DNA of 64,000 nucleotides from Anaerolinea sp. (GCA_020725865.1 DYEC01000004.1:62001-126000); one strand, 5' to 3'. Numbered from the stretch's first letter, positions 32,135 to 42,089 are shown. Numbers and translations are program-made. Notes: generated from the sequence alone by a model not told the origin.

Positions 32135-33510
32135 TGAAACACATACACTTGATTGGAATTGGAGGGACCGGTTTATCTGCCATTGCCCGTGTGCTGCTGG
32201 AAAGCGGCTATACGGTCAGCGGCTCTGACCGTGTTGAATCACCGCTGGCGAAAGAGTTACGCCAGGCGGGTGTCAGAGTGTTCATCGGACATGCTGGCGA
32301 AAACATCATCGGCGCAGACTTGATTGTCCGTTCCTCTGCCGTAACGGAAGATAATCCGGAGGTTGTTGCTGCGCGTACCGCCGGCATTCCGGTGCTGAAG
32401 CGGTCTGATTTTTTGGGGACAATCACGGCAGAAAAACGTGTGATTGCTATTGCTGGCACACATGGCAAGACTACTACGACTGCCATGACTGCCTGGGTGC
32501 TGACGCGTTTGGGGCTCGACCCATCCTACATTATCGGTGGGGTTTCAAAGAATCTTGGCAGCAATGCACATGCAGGCAAGGGTCAGTTTTTTGTCATCGA
32601 AGCAGATGAATATGACTTCATGTTTCTAGGATTGCACCCTGAACAAATTATCATAACTTCAATGGAACATGATCATCCGGATTGCTTCCCAACTCCTGAG
32701 GACTATCGAAACGCCTTCAAGTCGTTTATTCAGCATATAAAACCCGGCGGTTTGGTGTTGCTCTGTCGCGATGATGCTGGTGCAAGTAGTCTGAAAGATA
32801 CTGTTCCACCTGCCTGTCGAACATTGACATATGGAACAGAAAGCAGAGCAAATTACCATGCCCTTAACCTGACCGCCAATGATAAAGGCGGGTTTGACTT
32901 CACCGCCTGTTTTGAGGATGTTGCACTGGCTCAGATTAGCCTACGCGTGCCGGGTCAGCACAACGTTCGCAATGCGCTGGCTGTCGCCGCAGTTGTTCAT
33001 CAATTAGGGCTTTCAATATCCGAAGCAGCTCATGCGTTGGAAGAATATAGTGGCTCTGGGCGGCGATTTGAGATCCTCGGTGAGGCCAATCAGATTACGA
33101 TCATTGATGATTACGCCCATCACCCGACAGAAATTCAGGCAACGCTGGCGGCTGCCCGCAGTCGTTATCCAGGGCGTCGCATCTGGGCAGTTTGGCAGCC
33201 ACACACCTATAGCCGAACCCGTACTTTGCTTGAGCAGTTCTCTAATTCGTTTAGGGATGCGGACCGGGTCGTAGTAACCGAGATATATGCAGCACGAGAA
33301 CCGCGAGAGGAATTTTCTGCTTTTCAGGTAGTGAAGCAAATGAAACATCCGGATGCTCGATTTATCCCCGGGTTGATCGAGACGGCTGAGAAATTACTGG
33401 AGGAACTCAAACCCGGTGATGTTCTGCTGGTGCTATCTGCAGGCGATGCGGACCAGATCAGTGCGCATGTGCTGGCGGGTCTTCAAGAAAGGCTGATAAC
33501 CAATGGCTGA
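32134..33510 (+). CDS. murC: UDP-N-acetylmuramate--L-alanine ligase
   Basis: 458 residues from the ATG at 32134. The 11-residue longer frame overlaps the previous gene without support. MKHIHLIGIGGTGLSAIARVL at the N-terminus is diagnostic, followed by SGSD, ATP loop IAGTHGKTTTTAM, EADEYD, NVRNALAVAA, and IDDYAHHPTEIQATLAAAR in the C-terminal domain. Adds L-Ala to UDP-MurNAc. The last 8 bp overlap a small downstream ORF. Confidence 0.97.
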   Translation: MKHIHLIGIGGTGLSAIARVLLESGYTVSGSDRVESPLAKELRQAGVRVFIGHAGENIIGADLIVRSSAVTEDNPEVVAARTAGIPVLKRSDFLGTITAEKRVIAIAGTHGKTTTTAMTAWVLTRLGLDPSYIIGGVSKNLGSNAHAGKGQFFVIEADEYDFMFLGLHPEQIIITSMEHDHPDCFPTPEDYRNAFKSFIQHIKPGGLVLLCRDDAGASSLKDTVPPACRTLTYGTESRANYHALNLTANDKGGFDFTACFEDVALAQISLRVPGQHNVRNALAVAAVVHQLGLSISEAAHALEEYSGSGRRFEILGEANQITIIDDYAHHPTEIQATLAAARSRYPGRRIWAVWQPHTYSRTRTLLEQFSNSFRDADRVVVTEIYAAREPREEFSAFQVVKQMKHPDARFIPGLIETAEKLLEELKPGDVLLVLSAGDADQISAHVLAGLQERLITNG

Positions 33511-33697
33511 TAACAGAAAACAGACTTATCATGTTGAAATTTCGGGACTAGCGAACCTGAAGTTGATACCCGCGGCTTCAGAACCGTCAGAAAAACCAAA
33601 GCGACGGCGAGAACCTTTCATCCTTTCGACAGAGCTGTCGCGGGAAGAAAAAGTTGAAGTTGTGAATCGTCTGATTGAGTGTGTGAGAGAACTGTGA
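33503..33697 (+). CDS. Small basic protein of unknown function between murC and murB
   Basis: 64 residues, start ATG 8 bp inside murC with AAAGG upstream, stop 3 bp before murB. The N-terminal half is polar (YHVEISGLANLKLIP), the middle is a Lys/Arg/Pro patch (EKPKRRREPFIL) and the C-terminal part an amphipathic helix (LSREEKVEVVNRLIECVREL). It fills the murC-murB interval exactly with no spare bases, which argues for a real gene. No family recognised. Probably cytosolic. Confidence 0.65.
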   Translation: MADNRKQTYHVEISGLANLKLIPAASEPSEKPKRRREPFILSTELSREEKVEVVNRLIECVREL

Positions 33698-33700
33698 GGG

Positions 33701-34642
33701 ATGCGCTCTGTGACCGATAGAGTCCTTTTCAGTAAGCTTCGAGCAATTTTCGGCGAGCGTCTGCAGGAAAATGTGCGGCTGGCAAATTACACTACTGCCC
33801 GCGTGGGCGGGGTGGCAGATGGCTTGCTGGTTGCCAATTCCAGCGCAGAGCTGGTTGAAATTGGACGCAGCTTATGGGAGCTATCGGTGCCTTTCCGCAT
33901 TCTGGGCAGTGGCTCGAATGTACTCGTCAGTGACGCTGGTTTTCGGGGAGTGGTGGTGCTCAATCATGCGCGCGCCGTAAAAATCGATGCCCGCCAGATA
34001 CCGCCAACGGTTTGGGCTGAATCAGGTGCAAGCTTAAGCGGTGTAGCCCGACAGGCAGCCCTGCGATGCCTGAGCGGATTGGAATGGGCTGCCACCATCC
34101 CCGGAACCATTGGCGGAGCCGTGTATGGCAACGCCGGTGCACACGGTGCAGATATGCAAACAAGTCTGCTGATGGCAGAAATCTTGCATCCTCAAAACGG
34201 CATAGAGATGTGGACCTGTGAACGTCTGGGTTATGAATATCGTAGCAGTGCCATAAAGCGGGAAAGACTGCCATTAATCATCCTCTCCGCCACCTTGCGT
34301 CTCTCGCTTGGTGACAGGGACGAAATCCGGACACGTATGCAAGAGTATGCTGCAAAAAGGCGACGGACGCAGCCCCCGGGTGCTAGTATGGGCTCGATGT
34401 TCAAAAATCCGCCGGGAGATTTTGCCGGCCGGTTAATTGAAGCTGCGGGGTTGAAAGGCACCCGAATTGGAGGAGCGAAAATCAGTCCAATACATGCAAA
34501 TTTCTTTATCAACGATGGAAATGCAACTTCCCAGGATATTTGGAAACTGATCTGTCTGGCGAAGCGCACCGTTCAAGAAAAATTTAATGTGAATTTGGAA
34601 CTTGAAATTGAATTATTGGGTGAATGGGATGAAAACAAATAA
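33701..34642 (+). CDS. murB: UDP-N-acetylenolpyruvoylglucosamine reductase
   Basis: 313 residues, FAD-dependent reduction of UDP-GlcNAc-enolpyruvate. Family features: NYTTARVGGVADGLLVANS, FRILGSGSNVLVSDAGFRGVVVL (FAD), GLEWAATIPGTIGGAVYGNAGAHG, then the catalytic Ser in GASMGSMFKNPPGDFAGRLIEAAGLKG and HANFFINDGNATSQDI. The layout, lacking the extra loop of the E. coli enzyme, is that of type II MurB. Overlaps ddl by 14 bp. Confidence 0.96.
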   Translation: MRSVTDRVLFSKLRAIFGERLQENVRLANYTTARVGGVADGLLVANSSAELVEIGRSLWELSVPFRILGSGSNVLVSDAGFRGVVVLNHARAVKIDARQIPPTVWAESGASLSGVARQAALRCLSGLEWAATIPGTIGGAVYGNAGAHGADMQTSLLMAEILHPQNGIEMWTCERLGYEYRSSAIKRERLPLIILSATLRLSLGDRDEIRTRMQEYAAKRRRTQPPGASMGSMFKNPPGDFAGRLIEAAGLKGTRIGGAKISPIHANFFINDGNATSQDIWKLICLAKRTVQEKFNVNLELEIELLGEWDENK

Positions 34643-35753
34643 ACTCCGAATTGGTGTCTTGTTTGGTGGGATTTCTGGCGAACATGAAGTATCGCTAATG
34701 TCTGCTCGTTCTATTTTAAATGCGCTTTCACCTGAAAAATACGAGGTAATACCAATAGGAATAACCAAACAAGGTCAGTGGATCACCGGAGAAAATATAC
34801 TGGAATCATTGGAGCGTGGCGATACCACCTCCCTTATTCCGGTTACTATCCTACCGAAACCCGGCACTCGCATGTTGTATGCTTTGCGTTCAACAGAAGG
34901 GCAAACCCAGCTGGAGCCATTGAGTGAACTGGATGTGATCTTCCCGGTGTTGCACGGTACCTTTGGCGAGGATGGTACGATGCAGGGATTGCTGGAAGTG
35001 GCAGGGATTGCCTATGTGGGTGCAGGTGTTCTGGCTTCTTCAGTGTGCATGGATAAAGCGTTATGTAAAAAAGTTCTCAGCGCACATGGTTTACCGGTTG
35101 TCGAATGGCAGGTATTCACCCGTGGTCAGATTCGGCAGGATATGGCGGCAGTCATTCAACAGGCTGAAGCTATCAGTGCATATCCTTTGTTTGTCAAACC
35201 GGCAAATCTTGGGTCATCGGTAGGCATTACCAGATGTAGCAACTGTGGGGATCTGGTTGAAGGGTTAATGGAAGCTGCGCGTTACGATCGGCGAGTTCTG
35301 GTGGAGCGAGGTTTGCATCGCCCGCGCGAAATTGAGGTCAGTGTTTTGGGGAATGACAATCCACAGGCTTCACTTCCAGGTGAAATCCGTCCCAGGCAGG
35401 AATTTTACACCTATGATGCCAAGTACTATGATGATAGCACTGAACTGCTTGCTCCCGCCCCATTGAGCCAGAGGGAGATTAAACACTTTCAAGAGCTTGC
35501 GATTGAAGCCTATAGAGCAACAGACTGTGCCGGAATGGCGCGGGTGGACTTTTTAATGGAGTCGGATAGCCAGGCGATTTATATCAGTGAGATAAACACC
35601 ATTCCCGGTTTCACTCGCATTAGCATGTACCCAAGACTTTGGTCACTCAGCGGCATTTCATATCCAGAACTGGTGGATCGCTTAATTGAACTGGCATTGG
35701 AACGTAAAGCGGAAAACGACCAGACCGAACGAGTTTTCAGGAGAGATGGATGA
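34629..35753 (+). CDS. ddl: D-alanine--D-alanine ligase
   Basis: 374 residues from ATG 34629, which starts inside the murB end. ATP-grasp enzyme making D-Ala-D-Ala for MurF. Motifs: IGVLFGGISGEHEVSLMSARSIL, VIFPVLHGTFGEDGTMQGLLE, CMDKALCKKVLSAHGLP, LFVKPANLGSSVGITRC, REIEVSVLGND, GEIRPRQEFYTYDAKYYDDSTELLAPAP and YISEINTIPGFTRISMYPRLW. Overlaps ftsQ by 4 bp. Confidence 0.97.
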   Translation: MKTNKLRIGVLFGGISGEHEVSLMSARSILNALSPEKYEVIPIGITKQGQWITGENILESLERGDTTSLIPVTILPKPGTRMLYALRSTEGQTQLEPLSELDVIFPVLHGTFGEDGTMQGLLEVAGIAYVGAGVLASSVCMDKALCKKVLSAHGLPVVEWQVFTRGQIRQDMAAVIQQAEAISAYPLFVKPANLGSSVGITRCSNCGDLVEGLMEAARYDRRVLVERGLHRPREIEVSVLGNDNPQASLPGEIRPRQEFYTYDAKYYDDSTELLAPAPLSQREIKHFQELAIEAYRATDCAGMARVDFLMESDSQAIYISEINTIPGFTRISMYPRLWSLSGISYPELVDRLIELALERKAENDQTERVFRRDG

Positions 35754-36790
35754 CGGTGCGCAACAAGGCTGTGCTTCCACGCTCTGAACAGGTGCGCCAG
35801 CGCCGGGCCCGACGCAGTCAGGAACGTGTCGGTCGTGCTGCCCAGCGCGCCATTTTTACCTCGGAATTACCAGCCGTGGTCGTGCGTGGTGGGATCGGCA
35901 CACCTTTAGTCCAACGCTCAAAGAACCGTCCGCGTCGTTCATTTTCAATCCCGCTGGATATGCCGGGGACAGAGGTGCGTACACCTTCGCTGCCGATCAT
36001 CCGCCCGGGTTGGAGATTGTTATCTGGGTTTTTGACCATCACGTTTGGCATCCTAATTTACATGATGCTCACCGCACCGATGTTGGGGATTTCTGCACCA
36101 CAGCTGAACGGAATACAGCGTTTGACGGCTGAAGATTTTGAGAATGTTCTGCATCTTTCTGGAATGAATGTCTTTTTCTTCGATCCGCAAAACACACACG
36201 CGCTGCTGGAAAAATCCTTCCCGGAATTAGGCTACATTGATGTTCAGGTGGGATTACCCAACAAAGTGATTATTACGGTCATTGAACGCCAGCCTGTACT
36301 GGCATGGGAGCACGGCAAAGTCAAGTGGATTGATGCCGAAGGGTACATCTTTCCGGCACGTGGTGAACCATCTAACCAGCTGGTTTATGTTGTTGGAGAC
36401 ACTACCCCGCCTCTCATTCATGAGAACAATCAACAAGAATTGAATGAGGACGTTGGAGGAGAGCAAGGTGATGAACAAAACACAAAAGGCGAAAAAGACC
36501 TCTCGCAAAAAGCCGATTTGCATCCACGCATGGACCCAAAGCTGTTGCAGGCAATTTTAAAACTGAACAGCTTGATCCCAGGTGTGCCGCTAGTTTACAG
36601 CGGAAAGGATGGTTTGGGCTGGAAAGACCCGGCTGGCTGGCAGGTATTTATTGGCACTTCGTTGGAACAGTTTGATGAAAAAATGAGAGTTTATCAGGCA
36701 ATCGTCAACAGGCTAAACGAACAGGGCATTCAGCCCGCAATGATCAGTGTAGAACACATGCATGCGCCTTTTTATCGGATGGAGCCATAA
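35750..36790 (+). CDS. ftsQ: Cell division protein FtsQ/DivIB
   Basis: 346 residues. Basic, Arg-rich cytosolic region of about 85 residues, one transmembrane helix (LLSGFLTITFGILIYMMLTA), then a POTRA domain (LNGIQRLTAEDFENVLHLSGMNVFFFDPQNTHALLEKSFPELGYIDVQVGLPNKVIITVIERQPVLAWEH) and a beta domain (WIDAEGYIFPA, later MRVYQAIVNRLNEQGIQPAMISVE). An acidic, Gln/Glu/Asp-rich insertion of about 35 residues interrupts the beta domain. Position before ftsA agrees. FtsQ recruits FtsL/FtsB to the septum. Confidence 0.9.
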   Translation: MTVRNKAVLPRSEQVRQRRARRSQERVGRAAQRAIFTSELPAVVVRGGIGTPLVQRSKNRPRRSFSIPLDMPGTEVRTPSLPIIRPGWRLLSGFLTITFGILIYMMLTAPMLGISAPQLNGIQRLTAEDFENVLHLSGMNVFFFDPQNTHALLEKSFPELGYIDVQVGLPNKVIITVIERQPVLAWEHGKVKWIDAEGYIFPARGEPSNQLVYVVGDTTPPLIHENNQQELNEDVGGEQGDEQNTKGEKDLSQKADLHPRMDPKLLQAILKLNSLIPGVPLVYSGKDGLGWKDPAGWQVFIGTSLEQFDEKMRVYQAIVNRLNEQGIQPAMISVEHMHAPFYRMEP

Positions 36791-36794
36791 AGCT

Positions 36795-38036
36795 ATGGAC
36801 GAGCCGATTGTTGTTGGGATTGATATAGGCACCAGCAAGGTCTGTACACTGGTAGCCAGGGTTGAGAGAGAAACCAACCTGCGTATCCTTGGGGTTGGTA
36901 TTGAACCATCCGCTGGGATCAAGAAAGGCAACGTGGTTGATCTAGCGGCAGCTTCTCAAGCGATTGCTCGCTCGGTAGAAAAAGCACAACGTACATCGGG
37001 TTTAGAAATCACCTCAGCATTGGTCAGTCTCGCCGGATCTCATATCTCTTCAGTCAACAGTCGCGGCGTTGTCGGGATTGCCGGGCGGGTAATTGATCAG
37101 GATGATATTGAGCGCGCGCTGGAAGCCGCCCAGGCTGTTGCAATCCCGCACAACCGAGAGGTTATTCATATCATCCAGCGCGGTTTCGTTGTGGATGGAC
37201 AGGATGGAATCCGTATGCCCATCGGGATGCATGGTTACCGGCTGGAAGTGGAGGCGCATATCATCACTGCAGCCGCCGCGGCGGTTGAGAATTTGCGTCA
37301 ATGTGTCGAAGCGGCAGGGATTGAAGTGATCCAATTTGTGTTGAATCCCCTGGCTTCTGCTGAAGTCGTCCTAACCGACCAGGAAAGGCAAATGGGAGTG
37401 GTCGTATGTGATATTGGCGGTGGCACAACCGACATGGCGATTTATATAGATGGGGATGTTTGGCACACCATGGTGTTGCCGGTTGGTGGTTTTCACATTA
37501 CATCGGATGTAGCTCATGGTTTACGTTTGCCAGTCTCCCAGGCTGAAGAAGCCAAAAAGCAATATGGTCATGCTATTGAGATTGAAGTTGATCCAAACGA
37601 TGTATTCACGACGCGCGCTTTTGGGCATGATCAGCCTGTTCAAGTTGCTCGCACTGATCTGGCGCACATTATTGAAGCACGCGTGGAGGAAATATTCGAA
37701 CTGGTGTTGCAGGAAATTAAGCGCTCTGGCTATGATGGTTTGCTGCCGGCGGGCATGGTGCTGACAGGCGGCACCAGCAGTTTACCCGGCATTCGCAAGC
37801 TGGCAAGCCGGGTGCTTGATTTGCCGGTACGCGTTGCCAAACCGGAGAATCTGGTTGGGCTGGTGGATCAATTACATTCGCCAGCATATTCCACCAGTGT
37901 GGGATTGTTACACTGGGCATTGTTGATGCATGAAACTACCCCTACCCGGTTGGGTGCACGCTCAAAAGCGAGAAAAGGAGGTGGAAATACCGAATGGGAA
38001 GCAGTCAAAAGTTTTCTCAAACGTCTGTTGCCGTAA
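36795..38036 (+). CDS. ftsA: Cell division protein FtsA
   Basis: 413 residues from ATG 36795, 4 bp after ftsQ. Actin-like ATPase tethering FtsZ to the membrane. Phosphate-1 [16 protein letters not shown], the SHS2 (1C) domain with [21 protein letters not shown], phosphate-2 [15 protein letters not shown], and adenosine motif [21 protein letters not shown]-terminal amphipathic helix [14 protein letters not shown] after a basic linker is the expected membrane-targeting sequence. Confidence 0.96.
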   Translation: MDEPIVVGIDIGTSKVCTLVARVERETNLRILGVGIEPSAGIKKGNVVDLAAASQAIARSVEKAQRTSGLEITSALVSLAGSHISSVNSRGVVGIAGRVIDQDDIERALEAAQAVAIPHNREVIHIIQRGFVVDGQDGIRMPIGMHGYRLEVEAHIITAAAAAVENLRQCVEAAGIEVIQFVLNPLASAEVVLTDQERQMGVVVCDIGGGTTDMAIYIDGDVWHTMVLPVGGFHITSDVAHGLRLPVSQAEEAKKQYGHAIEIEVDPNDVFTTRAFGHDQPVQVARTDLAHIIEARVEEIFELVLQEIKRSGYDGLLPAGMVLTGGTSSLPGIRKLASRVLDLPVRVAKPENLVGLVDQLHSPAYSTSVGLLHWALLMHETTPTRLGARSKARKGGGNTEWEAVKSFLKRLLP

Positions 38037-38101
38037 CTAAAGGCTTAAACAAGGCCGGGTTACGATCAAACCATCATGATTCAAAATTGGAGGAGGATCA
38101 C

Positions 38102-39268
38102 ATGGACATTTCTCAATCATTACCAGAGTCTTTTGCCCGCATCAAAGTCATCGGTGTGGGCGGCGGCGGTTGCAATGCCGTCAATCGGATGATCACCGAA
38201 GGCGTTCAAGGCATCGAGTTTGTTGCGGTGAACACGGATGCTCAGGCGTTGTTGCTCTCCAAAGCGTCCATCCGCGTTCGCATTGGTGAAAAGGTCACAC
38301 GCGGTCTTGGTGCTGGCGGTAACCCGGAAATGGGGCAAAAAGCTGCCGAAGAGTCTGCTGAAGAGCTATACGAAGTACTCAAAGGTAGCGATATGGTGTT
38401 TGTCACTGCCGGGTTGGGTGGTGGCACCGGCACAGGTGCAGCTCCAATTGTTGCCCAAATCGCAAAAGAGGTGGGTGCTTTGACCATCGGCGTAGTCACT
38501 CGGCCTTTTTCCTTTGAAGGCAATCGCCGCAGCCAGGCAGCCGAAGCAGGCATCAGCCGCCTGAAAGAACATGCTGATACCCTGATTGTTATCCCCAATG
38601 ACCGTCTGTTGCAGATCGTTGATAAACGTGCCAGTCTGCAGGAAGCGTTTCAGGTCGCGGATGACGTCCTGCGGCAGGGTATTCAGGGCATTTCCGAGCT
38701 GATCACGGTGCCCGGTTTGATCAACCTGGATTTTGCCGATGTGCGTGCCATCATGTCCGAAGGCGGCGCAGCACTAATGGCGGTTGGAAAAGCCAGTGGA
38801 GAAGACCGTGCCCGCGTAGCTGCAGAACAAGCTATTTCCAGCCAGCTGCTGGATATTACTATTGATGGCGCACGCGGTATTCTCTTCAATGTAACCGGCG
38901 GTAACAGTCTGACGCTGTTCGAGGTCAATCAGGCAGCGGCTATTATCAAGGAAACCGCTCACCCGGATGTAAACCTGATTTTTGGTGCGGTAATTGACCC
39001 GAACATGGGCGACGAACTGCGCGTGACCGTAATTGCAACCGGATTTGATCGTGCCACCAGCCCACGCCGTATGGTCAGTGAACGCCCTTTACGCCTTGAG
39101 GAAACTCACTCGACCAATGTGCCTGTGCGTTCAGCTGATAAGGCGGAAGTCACGGTCAGTGCCACTACCCAAAGACCGGCTCACAGTGACTTCCAGCCGC
39201 GGGTGATCAACACAGAAGACATTGACAATATACCGGCTTTTATGCGCAAGCGGTTTCAGCAGCGTTAG
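38102..39268 (+). CDS. ftsZ: Cell division GTPase FtsZ
   Basis: 388 residues from ATG 38102, preceded by GGAGGAGGA. The longer frame to 37994 overlaps ftsA and is not used. Tubulin-like GTPase that forms the Z ring. [32 protein letters not shown], the GTP signature [12 protein letters not shown] near residue 104-115, [33 protein letters not shown] and a variable linker. The C-terminal conserved peptide [12 protein letters not shown] binds FtsA. Last gene of the cluster. Confidence 0.98.
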   Translation: MDISQSLPESFARIKVIGVGGGGCNAVNRMITEGVQGIEFVAVNTDAQALLLSKASIRVRIGEKVTRGLGAGGNPEMGQKAAEESAEELYEVLKGSDMVFVTAGLGGGTGTGAAPIVAQIAKEVGALTIGVVTRPFSFEGNRRSQAAEAGISRLKEHADTLIVIPNDRLLQIVDKRASLQEAFQVADDVLRQGIQGISELITVPGLINLDFADVRAIMSEGGAALMAVGKASGEDRARVAAEQAISSQLLDITIDGARGILFNVTGGNSLTLFEVNQAAAIIKETAHPDVNLIFGAVIDPNMGDELRVTVIATGFDRATSPRRMVSERPLRLEETHSTNVPVRSADKAEVTVSATTQRPAHSDFQPRVINTEDIDNIPAFMRKRFQQR

Positions 39269-39428
39269 TTTGCTGCCGCTAGTGATTGCAATGGGCATGC
39301 GCTTGCGGCGCGTTGCCGGAATATTACGCTTTATAACATACTCCCCGCCTTCTCTTTCATTTTGAAGGAGTTATGGCGCGTGATATCTGGTCTGCTGCCC
39401 CTCCTCCAAATTTAAAAGTAGCCAGAAA

Positions 39429-39467
39429 ACACAACATATCCGGTTCAAACCCGGATATGTTGTGTTA
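39429..39467. terminator. Bidirectional terminator after ftsZ and the convergent glycosyltransferase
   Basis: A perfect 16-bp inverted repeat (39429-39444 with 39452-39467), loop TTCAAAC. On the minus strand it runs into TTTTC just after the glycosyltransferase stop. On the plus strand the T-run is weak, so it is a better terminator for the minus gene. The other 160 bp between ftsZ and this hairpin hold nothing I recognise. Confidence 0.75.
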
Positions 39468-39485
39468 ATCCCAAAACAGAAATTG

Positions 39486-41096
39486 TTAATGCCCCAATTT
39501 CTCCCAAAGCACATCCGGAGAATTCTTCAGCAATCTCAGACTGACTCCCTTATATCCAACAATGGCATAACGAGTTGACGCCCACTCGGTGAGATCCTGT
39601 CCACCCCATTCAAAGGTCTCTGTGTAAGTTGGCTGGAGTCGCTTGAGAGAGTATTCTAGACTGTATTTGATGTGTCCTGGCCGCCACTCAATTGCGCCGG
39701 ATAAGTCTGGCGGCAGATGGGCGATATACTTGTCCGATTTTCCAAGATAGTCAATTGCCCTGCGCCCGCTGTAATATGGCATAACTCCGGCTGCAGTCGT
39801 ACCGACGCTGGCGTTTTCTGTGGTTACCTCGCGAATTGCCAGCGCAACATTCACGTTCCAGGCATTTGCCCCAGTGGTATAGAGCTTCTGCAGGAAAAAG
39901 ATTTCTCGCCGAAAGCCGTAATCGGAGAACACCAGCCCGCTGATCACGATTACTGTTACCAGAAATGCTGGAACGAACCTTTCCGGCAGGAGAGGCTTAC
40001 GCAAAAAATAGCTGCGGAAAAATCCCGTCTCGCTCAAGCTCTTGAAGAACGCTTGTGCCCCCAGGGCAGCCAACACCAGCGCCAAAGGCATTGTTGGGGC
40101 AGTCAGACGCCAGTAAGGCCAGGCGTCTCCCCCAACAAATACGGTATAGAAGACAGCAATACCCCACAGCAGGAACAGGACCAGTTTTTGCCGACGATAA
40201 TTGAACAGGACGTCACTGGTTGCCAGCAAAGTCACCAGCAACACACTCTTGAGATAAGGCTTAATATAATCAAAGCCACCGCGCAACCGGACGGAGAGCG
40301 GCGCACCTGCCACCTTCAACGTATAAGTGTTGGGTAGCAATTCGCCGTAATACAGCCAGCGAAACAGTGTCTGCCCACTGACAAAGGCGATCAACAAACC
40401 AAATGCCCCCAGAGCCGTCAGCCATTCGCTCCGCTCACCTTTCATTTTCCAAATTTCGCGAAAAACAAGAGCAAACAAAGCCACCGAAAACAGCACCGAA
40501 TCCGGCCGGGTCAAGTATGCCAGTCCGCAAAATAATCCCAGTTTCCACAAATCTGACCTTTGTTTTGTTTCCGCAAATCGGAATGCCATGAAAACCGCTC
40601 TCAGTATCAGCACGGTCAGCAGACCGGTCTCCATCCCCATTAAACTCCAGTATGCCAACGGATAATAGAACAATGTGGTAAAGACAACCAGCAAACGAAC
40701 AGAAACCTTCCATGCAGCGCTCTCTTGATCCACCAAACGGGCTGCAATCTCTCCCGCCAGCAGTGCTGAAGCTACCACAAATAGAACCCCCAGTAGTTGA
40801 ATTGCCAGCACTGCGGTTACTTTATCAAAGACCAGTGTGGATAGGGCCATCAGCAACGTCATTAATAAATTGGTGTATCCCTCCACCCGCTCGCCCGGAT
40901 TCCACACTAGGCCAAAGCCGTGAGATAGGTTCCAGCCATAACGCATGGATACCATCGCGTCGTCAAATAATGAGAAATAGCGTTGCCCATCAATGGCAAT
41001 GGTAGAAGATTTGTAGATGAAAACACCACTCCATAACAGGAACAAGCCAATGATTAGGGTCAATACAATAAGTTCAGGAGGAAAGCGCTTTTTCAA
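39486..41096 (-). CDS. Polytopic membrane glycosyltransferase-like protein (GT-C type)
   Basis: 536 residues with ten or more hydrophobic helices. The first extracytoplasmic loop contains FDDAMVSMRYGWNLSHGFGLVWNPGERVEGYTN, the DD plus ERVEGYTN pattern seen in GT-C enzymes such as arabinofuranosyl- and mannosyltransferase relatives using polyprenyl-phosphate sugars. The C-terminal part (from about residue 400) is soluble-like (ALAIREVTTENASVGTTAAGVMPYYSGRRAIDYLGKSD). Acceptor unknown, possibly cell-wall polymer or protein. TTG start at 41096 with AAGG upstream. Confidence 0.8.
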   Translation of the reverse strand: MKKRFPPELIVLTLIIGLFLLWSGVFIYKSSTIAIDGQRYFSLFDDAMVSMRYGWNLSHGFGLVWNPGERVEGYTNLLMTLLMALSTLVFDKVTAVLAIQLLGVLFVVASALLAGEIAARLVDQESAAWKVSVRLLVVFTTLFYYPLAYWSLMGMETGLLTVLILRAVFMAFRFAETKQRSDLWKLGLFCGLAYLTRPDSVLFSVALFALVFREIWKMKGERSEWLTALGAFGLLIAFVSGQTLFRWLYYGELLPNTYTLKVAGAPLSVRLRGGFDYIKPYLKSVLLVTLLATSDVLFNYRRQKLVLFLLWGIAVFYTVFVGGDAWPYWRLTAPTMPLALVLAALGAQAFFKSLSETGFFRSYFLRKPLLPERFVPAFLVTVIVISGLVFSDYGFRREIFFLQKLYTTGANAWNVNVALAIREVTTENASVGTTAAGVMPYYSGRRAIDYLGKSDKYIAHLPPDLSGAIEWRPGHIKYSLEYSLKRLQPTYTETFEWGGQDLTEWASTRYAIVGYKGVSLRLLKNSPDVLWEKLGH

Positions 41097-41136
41097 GGAT
41101 TATCGCCTTGTTCTAAGAATAAAAATTGCTTTACCA

Positions 41137-41142
41137 ATTATA
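41137..41142 (-). promoter_or_regulatory. -10 element for the glycosyltransferase gene
   Basis: TATAAT on the minus strand, 40 bp before the TTG start. No convincing -35. Confidence 0.35.
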
Positions 41143-41174
41143 TCGCGTCGCAAACGACCAGCATAAATTGCCTG

Positions 41175-41203
41175 TTGACCAGCGCATTTCTTTTGAATAT
41201 ACT
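41175..41203 (+). promoter_or_regulatory. Promoter of the GH25 gene
   Basis: TTGACC (41175-41180), exact 17-bp spacer, TATACT (41198-41203). Leader would be about 75 nt. Confidence 0.7.
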
Positions 41204-41282
41204 GGATTTGGACAGTATTTCTGAGATTTTATCCTCGCTTTACTTAACTCGAGTTCAGGTGTAGTTCAAAAGGAGACGGATC

Positions 41283-42008
41283 ATGAGTCGAGCTTTAGGT
41301 ATTGATGTTTCGTTTTGGCAAGACGATAACACCACCCCCCAGCAGGTGAATTGGAAAAAAGCAAAAGCTGCCGGTGCAGTCTTTGCTTTTATAAAAGCCA
41401 GTCAGGCAACTTACACTGATCAGGATTTTGAATACAACTGGAAAGAGGCGAAGGCAGCCGGGATCCTACGCGGCGCTTATCACTACTTCGATTACCGTGT
41501 GGCGCCAAAACCGCAGGCGCAGCATCTAATCAAGTTGCTTCAAAATGATCCCGGTGAGCTTCCTCCCGTTATGGATCTGGAGCGCAATCCCTACTGGCCT
41601 CTGCCCTCACGAGAAAATTTGCTCAAGGTGACGCAGATATTTCTTGGTGAACTGGAAACCGCCTTTGGCAAAAAGCCGCTTTTCTATACCAATCCAAGCA
41701 TGATTTATTACACACTGAAACCTGTTCCTGCTTGGTTAACAGACTATCCCCTATGGATTGCACATTATGGTGTACCGCAACCAACAATGATCTCGCCATG
41801 GACAAAGTGGACGTTCTGGCAGTGGACGGATAAAGGTGATGGATTGTTGTTCGGCATGGAGAGCAAACAGGTGGATATGAACTGGTTCAATGGCACCGAA
41901 GCTGAACTTCGCCAATGGGCTGGTCTGGAGCTTCCGGTACCTGCCCCTCAGCCAACACTGGAGGAAAAAGTCGCCAAACTTTGGGCAGCGCACCCAGAGC
42001 TGCACTAA
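41283..42008 (+). CDS. Glycoside hydrolase family 25 lysozyme-like protein, no signal peptide
   Basis: 241 residues, a single GH25 barrel. N-terminal GIDVSFWQDD (catalytic-region Asp), FAFIKASQATYTDQDFEYNWKEAKAAGILRGAYHYFDYR, the DxE motif in PPVMDLERN, KPLFYTNPSMIYY, YPLWIAHYG and WTFWQWTDKGDG, then VDMNWFNGT. GH25 enzymes cleave the MurNAc-GlcNAc bond of peptidoglycan. The start lies 6 bp after AAGGAGA and no hydrophobic leader precedes the domain, so classical secretion is not expected. A short helical tail follows the barrel. Confidence 0.92.
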   Translation: MSRALGIDVSFWQDDNTTPQQVNWKKAKAAGAVFAFIKASQATYTDQDFEYNWKEAKAAGILRGAYHYFDYRVAPKPQAQHLIKLLQNDPGELPPVMDLERNPYWPLPSRENLLKVTQIFLGELETAFGKKPLFYTNPSMIYYTLKPVPAWLTDYPLWIAHYGVPQPTMISPWTKWTFWQWTDKGDGLLFGMESKQVDMNWFNGTEAELRQWAGLELPVPAPQPTLEEKVAKLWAAHPELH

Positions 42009-42025
42009 CAAGAATTTTACTAACA

Positions 42026-42066
42026 ATAAGGGGCTGTCTTTGGTTTTCTTCCAGACAGCTCCTTAT
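42026..42066. terminator. Strong hairpin after GH25 gene
   Basis: A 14-bp stem with one G-T pair (42026-42039 with 42053-42066). There is no T-run directly after it on either strand, so termination is likely but not certain. Confidence 0.5.
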
Positions 42067-42089
42067 CTTAACACCACGAGATCCCGAAG

